Part shown: positions 38,532-50,060 of the stretch, in pieces
Numbering within the stretch: the stretch's first letter is position 1
Layout: every line of letters starts with the position of its first letter
Assembly (NCBI RefSeq): GCF_025698545.1
Contig: NC_068571.1
Location: 42,999,733-43,063,732, forward strand
From: Gossypium raimondii
Taxonomy: Eukaryota; Streptophyta; Magnoliopsida; Malvales; Malvaceae
Direction: 5' to 3'
Length of the DNA stretch: 64,000 nt
Notes under the pieces: generated by a model
What the model saw: only the letters and a program-made list of their open reading frames with translations
Database searches by the model: none
What the model was told of the DNA's origin: nothing
Position numbers and translations under genes: made by a program

Positions 38532-38997
38532 TTTATACCTATCAAACATTTACATTATTATGTATATATTAGATTTTGTCAGTGGATGAAAATGTAAATA
38601 ATAAATTAAAATTATTAATAACAAATAATTATTTTAGTTGAAATGGTAAAATTAAAAATTAAAATTATAGTGTCTCGGGTTTGAAATGAATTAATGTATG
38701 AATTTAACAATTATCATTTAGTCATTATTAAAATTTCAAAACTAAAAATATATAAATTAAAAATGACCAAATTAAAATATATGAACTAAATTAGTAAATA
38801 GAAACTAATAGCAAAACTTAGACCAAATTTAGCTCTATAATAATTTTATTTAGTTATTTTAACCAACTTAAGCCCTTAAATTATATATATTTTCTTAGTT
38901 TGGTACTTAAATATTTTTTGTCGCATTTTGGTATACGAGCTATCGTTTTTGTTCTAGTTTATCTAAAAAAGTTGCCTACAAGAACATAACACGTGAT

Positions 38998-39223
38998 CAG
39001 AGGCAAATCTAGGGGGCGGTAGGGGCCCTGGCCCCCCTAAAATGAAAAATTACTATTTAGGCCCTTTAAATTTTTTTAATTTTAAATTATTAAAGGTAAA
39101 ATTATATTTTGGCCCCCTAAAATTATAAAAATTTAATTTAATGATTTAAAAATTATAAAAACATAGACTATAAAAAATTAAAATTTCATTCGGCCCTAAA
39201 AAATTATTCTGACTTCGCCCCTG
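38998..39223. repeat. hAT-type MITE with perfect 8-bp target duplication
   Basis: The 226-bp element starts CAGAGGCAAATC and ends GACTTCGCCCCTG (terminal inverted repeats). CACGTGAT lies directly on both sides (38990-38997 and 39224-39231). An 8-bp duplication with CAG..CTG ends is diagnostic of hAT elements. Decayed relatives lie at 11341, 13895, 14480 and 33350. It sits about 410 bp before the first annotated base of the TFIIE alpha gene. Confidence 0.85.
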
Positions 39224-39411
39224 CACGTGATATATTATTATCTAACGTTAATAGTTTTGATGATTGAATAAGATAGAAATTAATAAATTAACTATCCAAA
39301 TGAAAAAAAAAACGTATAACTTTGAGCAAAATCGTGAAAAAAGAAATATCCAAATCCGTATATAAGCCTACATTTGATCAAAGCCAAGGTGTATTTAATA
39401 AGCACATACAT

Positions 39412-39447
39412 TGGGCCATGTTTTGCCTTTTTATCAAATTTTGGCGC
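39412..39447 (+). promoter_or_regulatory. Site II and E2F-like motifs before TFIIE alpha
   Basis: TGGGCC at 39412-39417 and TTTGGCGC at 39440-39447, which fits the E2F consensus TTTSSCGC. They lie about 190-220 bp before the ATG. They suggest expression tied to growth and cell cycle; this is inference from motifs. Confidence 0.5.
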
Positions 39448-39633
39448 AAACAATGCAACCATCCATCGCTATATCTTTTTTAACAGGTAATTTCTCCGAT
39501 CATTGAATTATTCATCGTATAAACCGATTTCATTTACTGTGCTATCGAGAACCCATATTCTTTTATCAGCTGATGCAAGTTTTTTTTCGAAGGTAATTAC
39601 GATTAGATTGTTTAATGCCCATCGCGTAACAAG

Positions 39634-42600
39634 ATGAGCATCGAGCCCTTTAACAGGTATGATCTTTATTTACTGCAAAAACGATTATTTTAGAAAATTG
39701 GGCTATTATTATTTGCCTATTTAATTATTTGAAAAAAAAAAAAACACCCAGGTTGGTGAAGCTTGCAGCTCGAGCATTTTATGATAATGTGACTACAAAA
39801 GCAGAAAATCAACCTAAGATGGGTCGTGGTGATAATAAAGGGATTGCTGTTGTAGTACTTGATGCTCTTACAAGGTAAATGTTTCTTTATTAATCTATTG
39901 GAAGCTACTAAAAATGGGTTTCTTTTTTTTTTTTTAGTAGGAAAAGATGGTTTTGTTTGTTGACATTGAAGTTTTTCCTTTTAAGTGAAACCAAGGCATA
40001 TTAAAATGAAAATATGATGTGTTGGGTGCATTTTTATTGTATTAAAATTGAATTGTGGAAGGGAATTTTCATTGATGTTGTGATCTTGTCTAGAAAGAAA
40101 GCACATTGATGTGAGGCATTGGAATATATTTATGGTATAATATGGTGAAACTGAAGAATTAGACTAGGCTGAGTAGTTTGCCAAGTGTTTTTTAAGTTCA
40201 ACTAGAAGTCGTGCCATAGGCAGTTAGTGGTAAGAGATATGTTTAGTTATGTCATGAATAGTGATTCCAATATATATATACTCGAGAATAGTTTTGTGTT
40301 GCAGGCTAACTGTGCCTGCTTGATTGAGCTGCCTGTTATTGTAATTCACAACTTTTGCTTTCTGTTATAGGAGACAATGGGTTAGGGAAGAAGATTTGGC
40401 AAAGGAGCTGAAACTACATTCAAAGCAACTTCGGCGGACTCTACGGCTCTTTGAGGAAGAAAAATTAATCACCCGTGAATATAGGAAAGAGGTTAGAGTC
40501 TTGCTATAGTCCTCTTTTCTCTTCCCCTGTACTGATGTTTCTAAGTCGTCACTCAGTTTTCTATGTGAGTTTTTCTTTCATATTCGTTATGAATCATCAC
40601 TGTCTTGTTATAAACATAAACTAAGCATATCAAATTCTTGAAGCTCACTTTCTTTTTCTATGTCTGATTTGGTCATAGACGGCTAAAGGGGCAAAACTAT
40701 ATAATGCTGCAGTTGCTGCGACGGTCGATGGTCAACCAAGTGGGAAAGAGGGAGAGGAGAAGGTTAAATTACATACTCACTCTTACTGTTGTCTGGATTA
40801 TGCACAGGTTGTTATTTAATTTCTTCCTTTTTCTTTACTTTCCCAATTCTGATCAGCATATATCAATTTCTCCATAATGGATTGGATTAAGAAGTCATAA
40901 GGCCTCTTTTTCCATTTATCCATCTTATCATTTGCAGAGCAGATTTTGGCTTCTGAATCTGAAAAATCTCTGAAGCATTGTGTTTTCTAGATATATGATG
41001 TTGTTAGGTATAGATTGCACCGTATGAAGAAAAAACTAAAGGATGAACTCGAGGACAAAAATACCGTTCAGGAGTATGTATGCCCGGGCTGTTCAAAACG
41101 GTTTGTCACTGCCCTTTCACTTTCGTCCTCTTTTTTTCTTTGCTCGGGTCATTTGAAATGCATATATGATTTTACTCAATTTGTAATCGTGTTTTCAGAT
41201 ACAATGCTTTAGATGCATTGCGATTGATTTCCTTGGAGGATGAATCTTTTCACTGCGAAAGATGTAACGGAGAATTAGTGGCTGAGAGTGACAAGTTAGC
41301 AGCAGAAGAAGTAGGAGAGGGAGATGACAATGCGAGACGACGGCGACGTGAAAATTTGAAGGACATGCTTCAGAAAATGGAGGTATATTCATTTTTACTT
41401 GATCTATTTAGTCTTTTGTGCCGATTTAATATGGGAAACACATTATCCAGTTGATGCGTAAGAGTTGACAATGGAATGATTGCAGGTACAACTTAAACCA
41501 TTAATGGAACAACTCAACAGAGTAAAAGATATGCCTATTCCAGAATTTGGAACCCTCCTATCATGGGAAACTCGAGTAGGTGCTGCTGGTCATGCTCTAA
41601 ACGGTGCTGGTTCTAATGATCCTTATAAAAATTCTCAGGGTTATGGTGGAACACCGATGCCATTTCTTGGGGATACAAAGGTAAGCTTTACTTCAACTAT
41701 ATGTCTACTATGAAGTGCAACTGCTAAAGATGTACTAACGATTATGTAGTATTGATGCTACACTTTGGCATATTACAACTGCATAAATTATTGTTAGTTT
41801 AATTTTCTACGTACTCTGAACCGGGTATTTGCTGGTCACATTTCCAAAATTTTCAAGGTTCAAATTTGCTGGAAACCTGAAATTGAGCACACAATGTATT
41901 TTGAGCTTTGGGTTTTCTTAAATTCGAATGTTGGATAATCTACCGTCAACTTGGATCATTATTAAAGCTTCTTACCTGTTCTTGACAGGTTGAAGTTGCT
42001 TTTTCTGGTCTTGATAGCAAGGAAGATGTCAAAACCGAGAGTGCAAGCACATCATTGAAAGTTTTGCCACCTTGGATGATAAAGCAAGGAATGAACCTAA
42101 CAAAGGAACAACGGGGAGAGGTCAAGCAAGAGACGAAGGCAGAAGACAGTTCATCACAACCGGATTTTTCAGACGACAAAAAGTCAACCATTGGAAATGA
42201 TGATAAGAAGAATGTACAGGAAGATGATAAGAAGAATATACAGGTATGTGTAATGAGATGTATGATTATTCTTTGATTCATTTTTCTTTCGTTTTACTAG
42301 AATTTGACTCGGTTTATTTTTTTTTCTTTCGTGTTGTACTGGAAGGATGAGTATCTTAAAGCATATTATGCTGCTTTATATAAGAAACAACAAGAACTAG
42401 AAGAAGCGGAAAACAAAAAACAAGAACCGGCAGATACGTCTTTAGAAACTGATCTTTCGGACTCTACCAAGCGTCAAGTTGGCATGAAAGTTAAACGTGA
42501 AGACAATGATGAGGAAGATGATGATATTAATTGGGAAGAAGATCCCTTTTCAAGTACGTATTAGTTTTTTACATTTTATTCACAGTATAACTTAGCTTCT

Positions 42601-42792
42601 CTTTGATGACCATGAAAACTGGGTAAAAGTATCATGAAGGCCCCGTATTAGGAGCCAAATTGCATTAGTAATATCTTCCTGCATACAGTTTCAGGCAATA
42701 CGACCAATAATTACAAAGTCGATGATTTGAATGTTGAAGCGGAGGCATCTGCAGGTGATGACGAGGATGATATAGATTGGGAAGAAGGCTGA
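39634..42792 (+). CDS. TFIIEalpha: Transcription initiation factor TFIIE alpha subunit
   Basis: Ten exons, 39634-39656, 39752-39874, 40371-40491, 40679-40807, 40991-41100, 41199-41382, 41486-41680, 41989-42243, 42346-42553 and 42695-42792, give 481 residues with every junction in phase. It is the large subunit of general factor TFIIE, which recruits and regulates TFIIH at RNA polymerase II promoters. Residues 7-100 form the extended winged helix (LVKLAARAFYDN, WVREEDLAKELKLHSKQLRR, LRLFEEEKLITREYRKE). A zinc ribbon has C163, C166, C188 and C191 (CPGC, CERC). A Glu/Lys-rich middle (MLQKMEVQLKPLMEQLNR) follows. The C-terminus carries two acidic tails, DDDINWEEDPFSS and DDEDDIDWEEG, like the acidic TFIIH-binding tail of the family. 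The first coding exon is only 23 nt. Intron 9 carries a short MITE scrap. The gene looks intact. Confidence 0.94.
42624..42675. repeat. Short GGTAAAAGTACC-family MITE scrap in TFIIE intron 9
   Basis: It begins GGTAAAAGTATCATGAAGGC and runs to 'ccaaattgcattag', matching only the left 50 bp of the 43160-43531 element. Confidence 0.6.
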
Positions 42793-44815
42793 TATATATA
42801 TGTATATATATATCTCCATGGCATTAGCAAGAGTAACGTGTGGTGTAAATGCCGGTCTCTACTATTCATATCTTCATTTGTTCTTTCAAGATCTGCCTCC
42901 CTGCAACTGTTTTGTTGGTATTAATTTTATCTACCATCACCTGATTTTGTGCAAACAGTTGCAGTGGGAAGCAGAAATTTATTTTCGTGGTCTTAAAAAC
43001 GGATTTTCACGAACTCGGATTGTTCAAAACTGTAAATAAAAGTAGTTTGTGTAGCAAAGATATTTTGGTCATATAATTTTTTTCATGTCTTGTTTCAGTT
43101 ATGTGATGTAGCTTGTGTTTAACCAAGGAACTCAGTACGTGTTAATTTGCACTATATATGGTAAAAGTACCATAGAGGCCCCCTAATTAGGAAATAGATT
43201 GTATTTTGTCCTCTTTACTTAAAAAAATGACAAATTAATCTTCATACGTTATGTCAAAGAGCAAATTGATCGTTTTTGTTAAAATTTTCATCCATTTTAC
43301 TGTTAAAAACTGATGCGACTGACGAAATAACCAAATAATTACACGCGATGTGCCACATGTAACTCATGCTGACATACAAGGATCAAATTTTAATAGTAAA
43401 AATAGATAAATTTCTTAACAGAATGACCAATTTGCTCTTTAGTCTAACGTATAGGGATTAATTTGTCAATTTGTTTAGTAGAGAAGATAAAATACAATCC
43501 AACTTACAAGTACTTCCATGGTACTTTTACCAACTGCATACCATGGAAAATAAATAAATAAACAAAAAGCTAGTGACAAAAAGACAATTTTCTTCATTGC
43601 AATGAAGGCTAGCTCTTGAATGGACATATTTGTAGATCAAATTATGTTATTAGTGCTTGTACTTTACGAAAGTTGGGGATTTAATCATTGTATTTTTATT
43701 TGGTCATTTTTAGTCCTTACACTTTTAAAATTTTAATTCTCATCAAACAATTGTCAAATTTATTAAGTTTTGCTATTTTCAAAATTCAATGTGGCAAACA
43801 TATTATCATATATGTAATGCCATGCCATCTTGTTACTTTAGCATATTACTCATTAAAAATTTAGTTAATGGATTAATAATTATCATTTGTGCTAAGATTG
43901 AAATTTTAAATTTTGAAAAGTGTAAGGACTTATAATTTAATTGTAGAATATAACTAAAACTGTATACATAGTACGAGACTAGTAATAGAATTTAACCAAG
44001 TAGAGTTACCTATTATTGTTTTGGGTTAGGACGAAATTTTCAAAATTTTTAAAAAAATTATTAAAATTAACCAAGTTGAAAAGTATAGGGATTAAAAAGT
44101 TAATCAAATTATAGGAACTAAATTCATAACTTTTACAAAATATAAGGGCTAATAGTAGAATTTACCCTTAAGGTTTTTATTTAGTTATTGCAAAAAGAAG
44201 ATTGTTAAAGCATCTAATCATTGTATTTTAGTCAAGAGAAATTACAAGCTTAAAATGGGCTTGAAAAGCCCAACCCTAACAAGACCACAAACCTTAGTCT
44301 CTATACACTATCGTCGTCATTGGAAAAGAGAGTGCCAAAGAGTGCCGGAGGTGAAGGAGGATGCACCTGCCGATGACATGAACTCTTCTGTTAGGAGATC
44401 ATGCTACGACAACCATCCAAAAGAATACTGCCAACCATCGAGGAACTAGTTGGGAGCCTACGATTGAAGAAGAACCTGCAACAATTGAAGCGACCTTAGT
44501 CACTAGACGAATAGGCAGGTCCGGTGAATGCCAAGCTCTAACTAAAGGGGGGCCAATGTGGTAATGACACCATCCAAACAAAGGATCATGGTTTTCAATG
44601 AGAAGCCAAGAGTACCAAGCTTGACACCATAGGCAAAAGAGGAGGGAAACCCCACAAGGCGGCTGGAGAAAAGCCTCTTAGATCACTGATCAAAGGTTGA
44701 AGAAAGAGAAAGGCCTAAACTAAATAAAAAGAAAAACTGAGAGCAAAATAAGGAAAACAGACAACAGCCGGTACAAAGTTGATCGCGCCGGTGGCCACAA
44801 GGAACCTATGGTGTC
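42793..44815. other. 3' flank of TFIIE alpha with two MITE families
   Basis: 43160-43531 is a complete GGTAAAAGTACC-family MITE of 372 bp, with ends GGTAAAAGTACCATAGAGG and CCATGGTACTTTTACC. About 43630-44170 is a longer element, also seen at 55375-55890 and in part at 56600-56900 ('ttattaagttttgctattttcaaaattc', 'catattatcatatatgtaatgcca'). About 44260-44800 is less AT-rich and has no gene I recognise; it directly precedes the LINE tail. Confidence 0.6.
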
Positions 44816-44989
44816 TTTTTTTTTTTGGTGAGAAGATATAAAAGCTTTAATTACAAGCTAATAATAGTATATGTGTTAGGTAGCATAACTCATCTGTCTA
44901 TTCGCAATTGATCATCAACCTGAGAAGGGCCAACATGAAATATTCTCGAGCCTATAGGATAACATTTCATCAATCCAGCTAAAATATCA

Positions 44990-45110
44990 GTAGTCCAGTT
45001 CACCTCTCTTAGTACTTATTTAAAGAGTACTTTCAAATCACACTCAGTAGTCGAGTTCACCTCTCTTGGTACTTATTTAAAAAGTACTTTCCAATCACAC
45101 TGGCATAGTT
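44990..45110. repeat. Tandem duplication inside the LINE tail
   Basis: Two ~57-bp units share 'ttcacctctctt', 'gtacttatttaaa' and 'gtacttt.caatcacact', one after the other. They lie downstream of the RNase H region on the LINE strand. Confidence 0.8.
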
Positions 45111-45277
45111 CTTGGATTCGCACAATCAAATATCTATTAGAATGTCCTCGAACTTCTTCATAAGCCCCTTTAATGGCTTGCGCACTATCAATCTCAATAA
45201 TAATATTAGCCCATTTAGCTTCCCAGGCTAATTGAAGGCCATCATAGATGACCCAAAGCTCAGCTTGTAAAACACTG

Positions 45278-45345
45278 CATCTTCTAATACTTCTATACTG
45301 CATCTTCTAATACTTCTACACCGCATCTTCTAATACTTGTTCCTA
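45278..45345. repeat. Triplicated ~22-bp unit inside the RNase H region
   Basis: The unit GCATCTTCTAATACTTCTA occurs three times in direct order, the last one ending in TTGTTCC. It breaks the RNase H reading frame between the two halves of the domain. Confidence 0.85.
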
Positions 45346-46502
45346 TTCCCCACATCCAATTACCATGCTCATCTCGTGCCACTGATGCCAACCATGTAGA
45401 ATTCAAATTCAAATTGCAAGCACCATCAGTATTTATTTTAAATAAACCGACAAGTGGAGGGGCCCATCTTTGGTTCCTTCTTCGATTTTCATTACTCCTC
45501 TTTGAATTTATCTGTCTTTGCTTAATGGACCTAGCCCACAACCATGAAAAACGAATCAAACTGACTATGTTGTAATGGCCATCTTGGAACACACACACAT
45601 TCCCCTGTTTCTAAATTTTCCAACAAACAATCCCAAACAATGATGGCCAATCTGCATCCTGAAAATTAACCTCAAACTTATTTGCCAAGTTAATAGGCAA
45701 CCAATCCTCTAAAGAGTAAGTGAAAAACCGATCTAAGATTCTTGAGGGAATAAACTGAATCCACACTTATTTTGCCTTAGGACAATCTCATATAACATAA
45801 ATACAGGATTCTTTGGTATTCCCACAAAGCTTACAAGAAGGGTTCTCTGACAGTCCTCTCCTACACCTTTTCGCATTGGTAAAGAGGCATCCCTTAAACA
45901 CTACCCAAATAAAATGGCCAACACGCTATGGGACATTCAAAGACCAAACAATATTCCATTTTGCTTACTGCATATTTAACGAGTTATTTGTAAGCTTGCT
46001 ATAAGCCTCATTCTCGAAATAACATCAACACAGCCTGCAAGAGTAGTCAGAGTCGAAATTCCTTCGATGTAGGATAGAATATCATCATTTAAAAAACACT
46101 ACAAGTACTCCCAATACCAATTGCCCTACATATCCACAGCCTAACGGAGCCTAATAGAATCATCAACCAGAGAGGGAAACAAACAATGATTTATAAGCGA
46201 CTCCACCTCAGATATCCAACTGTTAATCCAAAACTTTATACGATTCCCATCACCAATTGTCCAAAGAATATTTTGACGCAAAAGTGTCCAAACCTTAGCA
46301 AGGGATTTCCAGACAAAAGAACAGTTGCTTCGAGAAATGTCTTCAAGATATTCCTCCAAGAGCTTGTACTTAGAACGGAGAACCCTTACCCATAGAGCTT
46401 GCTCTTTTGTTAGGAGATAACACCCAACTTAAGCAAAAAAGGATTCGTTTTGTTCCTTAAGTCTTCGGATACCCAATCCTCCATTAGGCAAAGGTTAACA
46501 GC

Positions 46503-48141
46503 TGTAACACTCCTAACCTGTATATGTCGATAAATTAGGGTTACAAAGTGTTACAAGATAAAACGCAACTTAACACAGACATTCAGAAATTTTACATTTA
46601 TGTTAAATTAGTCAAATATGAAGTAAGTATAATTATAAATTTTACTTTAACCTTTTATAACAAAACATAACATTTCAGTTCAGTTAAACCGTAAGAAAAA
46701 TAAGCTAGTTTCATATGGCTATTAATTATATATATACAATACATTAAAGTACGACTCCCAAAATATTATTTAGCCTATACATGCCATAAGTTAAAATTTA
46801 AACGTTTTAATACCGAGATAGTAGATAGAGTGATGATCTTCGCTAACGATCCCCAAGTCTGCAGCTTGGTTTTTATCTATAAAACAAATGGACAAAAACA
46901 ATCAAAGTAAGCTTTTATAGCTTAGTAAGTTTATAGCATATCTAAAATACATATAAACGAACATATGTATAAACATTATATGCTTATAATCAAGTTCTGA
47001 GACATAATCATTAATTGCATATACTAATTTCTAATATACTTATCATTTGCATTTCATCGAATGCATATCTATGATCTTTCAAATACATATGTCAAAAGCT
47101 TATATTTTTACTTATCAACTACATGAACCAAATGCACATTTATACTTCTAATCCACATGTGCGAATGCATACATGTATATTCAACAATTTTCATAACAAC
47201 CAATATATGTGCCTATTCACTAAACACATAAATCCAAACATTTATATGCTCATCAAATACATATAAATAAATGGTCATATACTTATCCATTATATATAAC
47301 CCAAAATCATTTATATATTTATATATATCAAACGCATATAATCACTTAATTTAACATATTCACAAGACTTAGCCTGCTAGGCTTATAGCTCGATTAGGAT
47401 CACCAAGACTTAGCCCGCTAGGTTTATAACTGATTGGATCACCAAGACTTAGCCTACTAGACTTAAAGTCTGAATTATTTCACCGGCCTTAAGCCTGCTA
47501 GACTTAAAGTCTGAATTATTTCACCGACCTTAAGCCTGCTAGACATAAAGTCTGAAATAATTCACCGGCATTAAATCTGCTAGGCATCGAGCCTGAATAC
47601 CACGGATATGAAATTGGTCTTTCACAAAATTATTTATAAGAAAAACTAGATATTCTTTATATCTCATATAAATCTTTTCAATAATCGTATCTCAGCAAAA
47701 ATCGAATTATATTCCAATCTTCGTAGCAAACATACATTCGAATAACATATCTATAGTTCATATCATTAAATTCAACTCATAGAACTCAATACATGCATTC
47801 AGTTATTATATATATATATATATATATATTTTATACTATAAGCTTCAAATTATAGAACTCAAAGCATACATTGGCTAACATACATATAATTCATATGATT
47901 AATTTCAACCTATCAATTCAATACATACATTCGCTAACATATATGTAATTCATTAAATTTCATCCAACTTACAAAACTCAGCATATATATATTCGCTAAA
48001 TATATATAGAATTTGTGCAATTTATTTTAACTTATAAAACTCAAATATACATACTAACACACACACACACATATATATATATATACAATTCATACATTTT
48101 ATTTTAACTTATAAAATTCAAAACATATATATACATTCGAA

Positions 48142-48183
<42 letters not shown>

Positions 48184-49477
48184 CACTATACATACCTTTC
48201 GATTAATAACCAAGAATTTATACATAAGCCATATTCATTCTTCAACTAAATTCAAGAGCTTACATATATGTGTATACATATATGTATATTCAACATTAAT
48301 CATATATTTATATATATACATATCATTTATACTTTGACTAAATTCAACCTATATACTTTCAATTTGAGCTCATCCAAATGCAATAGATATATATATGCAT
48401 ATATATATATATATATTAATTAATAACATTAAATTGCTAGTTGACTTACCTCGGATATCAGCGGACACGATCGACTATTCAATTACTTTCGTTTTTCCCC
48501 GATCCAAATCCGTTTTCTTCGTTTCTTGATCTAAACATAATAAAATTTAACCTTTTTATTCATCAAAACATTCAATTAAGTCCAAAAATACATAAATGGG
48601 AAAATTACCATTTTGCCCCTAACATTTTATACTTTTTGCAATTTAGTCTTTTTTGCACAAAACACAAAATACACAAAATTTGCCCACACTAAGCTAAGGC
48701 CGAATGTTCCTTGTCTTCATAAAAGTCCACACATTTCATTTATTTCACATTTTAGTCTCTAAAAATATTATTTTTGCAATTTAACCCTAATTACTCAATT
48801 TCACCAAAAATTCCAATACAAAACATATTAATCTAAAACATATCTTTCGTTATTCATTATCAAACATCACAAAACACAATTATTCATCAATGGCATAGCT
48901 CAAAATATTCATCAAAATCAAAAATTCAAGCATGGGTCGGATAGATTCGAAGCAACGATCTCAAAAACATAAAAATCATCAAAAACCGAACAAAATCCAT
49001 ACCTTAATCAAAACTTGAAAGTGCCGAATGAAACAAAGCTTTAAACCCTTTTATTTTCTTTCAAATTCGGCCAAAAGATGAAGAACATGGCTTTTAATTT
49101 GTTATTTTAAACATATATTAACCTTATTATTAATTTACTATATTAACTTTTACTAATATATATATAAAACATATATAATAAGGTTACATTAGTCCTTTGC
49201 CACCCACTAACTTACATAGTGGGCTAATTGCATCATAAAACCTCTAAATTATAAAGACAACAACAATTAGGCACTTTCATATTTAACCATTAAATTTTTA
49301 TTTTACGCGATTTAATCATTTTATTTAATCGGACACTCAAACGGCAAAATTAAAGCACAAAATTTTCACACTAGTAACATATTAAACACAGAAAAAAATA
49401 TTAAAATATTTTTCTAATTCGGATTTGTGGTCCCGAAACCACTGTTCCGATTAGGGTAAAAAAATCGTGCTGTTACA
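46503..49477 (-). mobile_element. Solo LTR of a Gypsy-type element inserted in the LINE
   Basis: A 2,975-bp unit with TGTAACA..TGTTACA ends is flanked by a perfect 5-bp target duplication, ACAGC (46498-46502 and 49478-49482). No internal region, gag or pol is seen, so it is best read as a solo LTR. On the minus strand its ends match the LTR at 50061-52824 (TGTAACAGC..GGAACAGTGGTT and GGTTAGG.GTGTT.CA), so they are one family in opposite orientation. It contains a tandem array at 47340-47590 ('aagacttagcctgctaggc') and (TA)n runs. It is a fossil, younger than the LINE it splits. Confidence 0.8.
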
Positions 49478-49482
49478 ACAGC

Positions 49483-50060
49483 AATCTCCCCACTTTACCA
49501 AAGTCAGTTTCTGAGAGACTTTAGAACTCTTCCAAATAAATTTTCGGACAATTTTCTCAATTTCTACCCAAATACTAGATAGAATTTTCACAGTTTGCAT
49601 AAAGTAATTAGGAATCGATAATAAAACTGATTGAGCTAGTCACTTGTCCCGCCACAGAAAGCGTTTTGGCATTCCAATTATCTAGCTTTCGTCTAACTTT
49701 ATCCACAATGAATTTGAAAGTATTCACTGTTATTCATCGGTGAAAGAGAGGTAGTCCCAAGTAAATACCCGAATCATCATTCTGACAATAACCAAGAATA
49801 CTATAGATAACATTAGCATGGTTGGAATCCATATTGCTAGAGGAGAACACAATAGGTTTAAGTCTATTGACTTTATGTCCTGAGGTAGCTCCAAAAATGT
49901 TGAGAACATTCTTTAAGACTTTAACCTGATCAATATCTGCTTCAGCAAACAAAAACAAGTTATCAACAAAAAAATATGTGACAAAGAAGGACTATTCTTA
50001 CCAAAAATAATTAGTTTCCACACTTTATCTTCAACCGTCTTATGAATAGATGACCCAATT
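49483..50060 (-). mobile_element. LINE, reverse-transcriptase part
   Basis: This continues the 44816-46497 LINE on the other side of the solo LTR. The minus strand shows the typical plant L1 RT stretch: KVWKLIIFGKNSPSLSH, FFVDNLFLFAEADIDQVKVL, NIFGATSGHKVNRLK and DDSGIYLGLPLFHR, then 'VDKVRRKLDNWNAKT'-type text. The catalytic box, normally FADD in this family, reads FVDN, and several frame breaks follow, so it is inactive. Its 5' side stops at the second LTR element at 50061; the earlier part of the LINE is not in the window. Confidence 0.8.

Larger units (their letters stand above)
44816..46497 (-). mobile_element. LINE (L1-type, RNase H-bearing), 3' part
   Basis: The element runs on the minus strand and ends in a poly-A (T run at about 44816-44827). 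Before it lies a plant LINE RNase H domain in two frames: FKINTDGACNLNLNSTW (45293-45598), then AELWVIYDGLQLAWEAKW and IIIEIDSAQAIKGAYEEV (45073-45303). So the D, E and D of the catalytic set can be seen. A zinc-finger RVT-like block lies at 46141-46359 (SFVWKSLAKVWTLLRQNILWTIGDGN). Frames are broken in many places, so it is dead. Local duplications inside it are reported as findings. Its upstream half continues at 49483, beyond a later LTR insertion. Confidence 0.8.

Noticed and set aside
44255-44581. Less AT-rich block with short frames on both strands next to the LINE tail
   Set aside because: No domain or family could be recognised; it may be the remains of another element or an old gene, but there is nothing firm enough to call.
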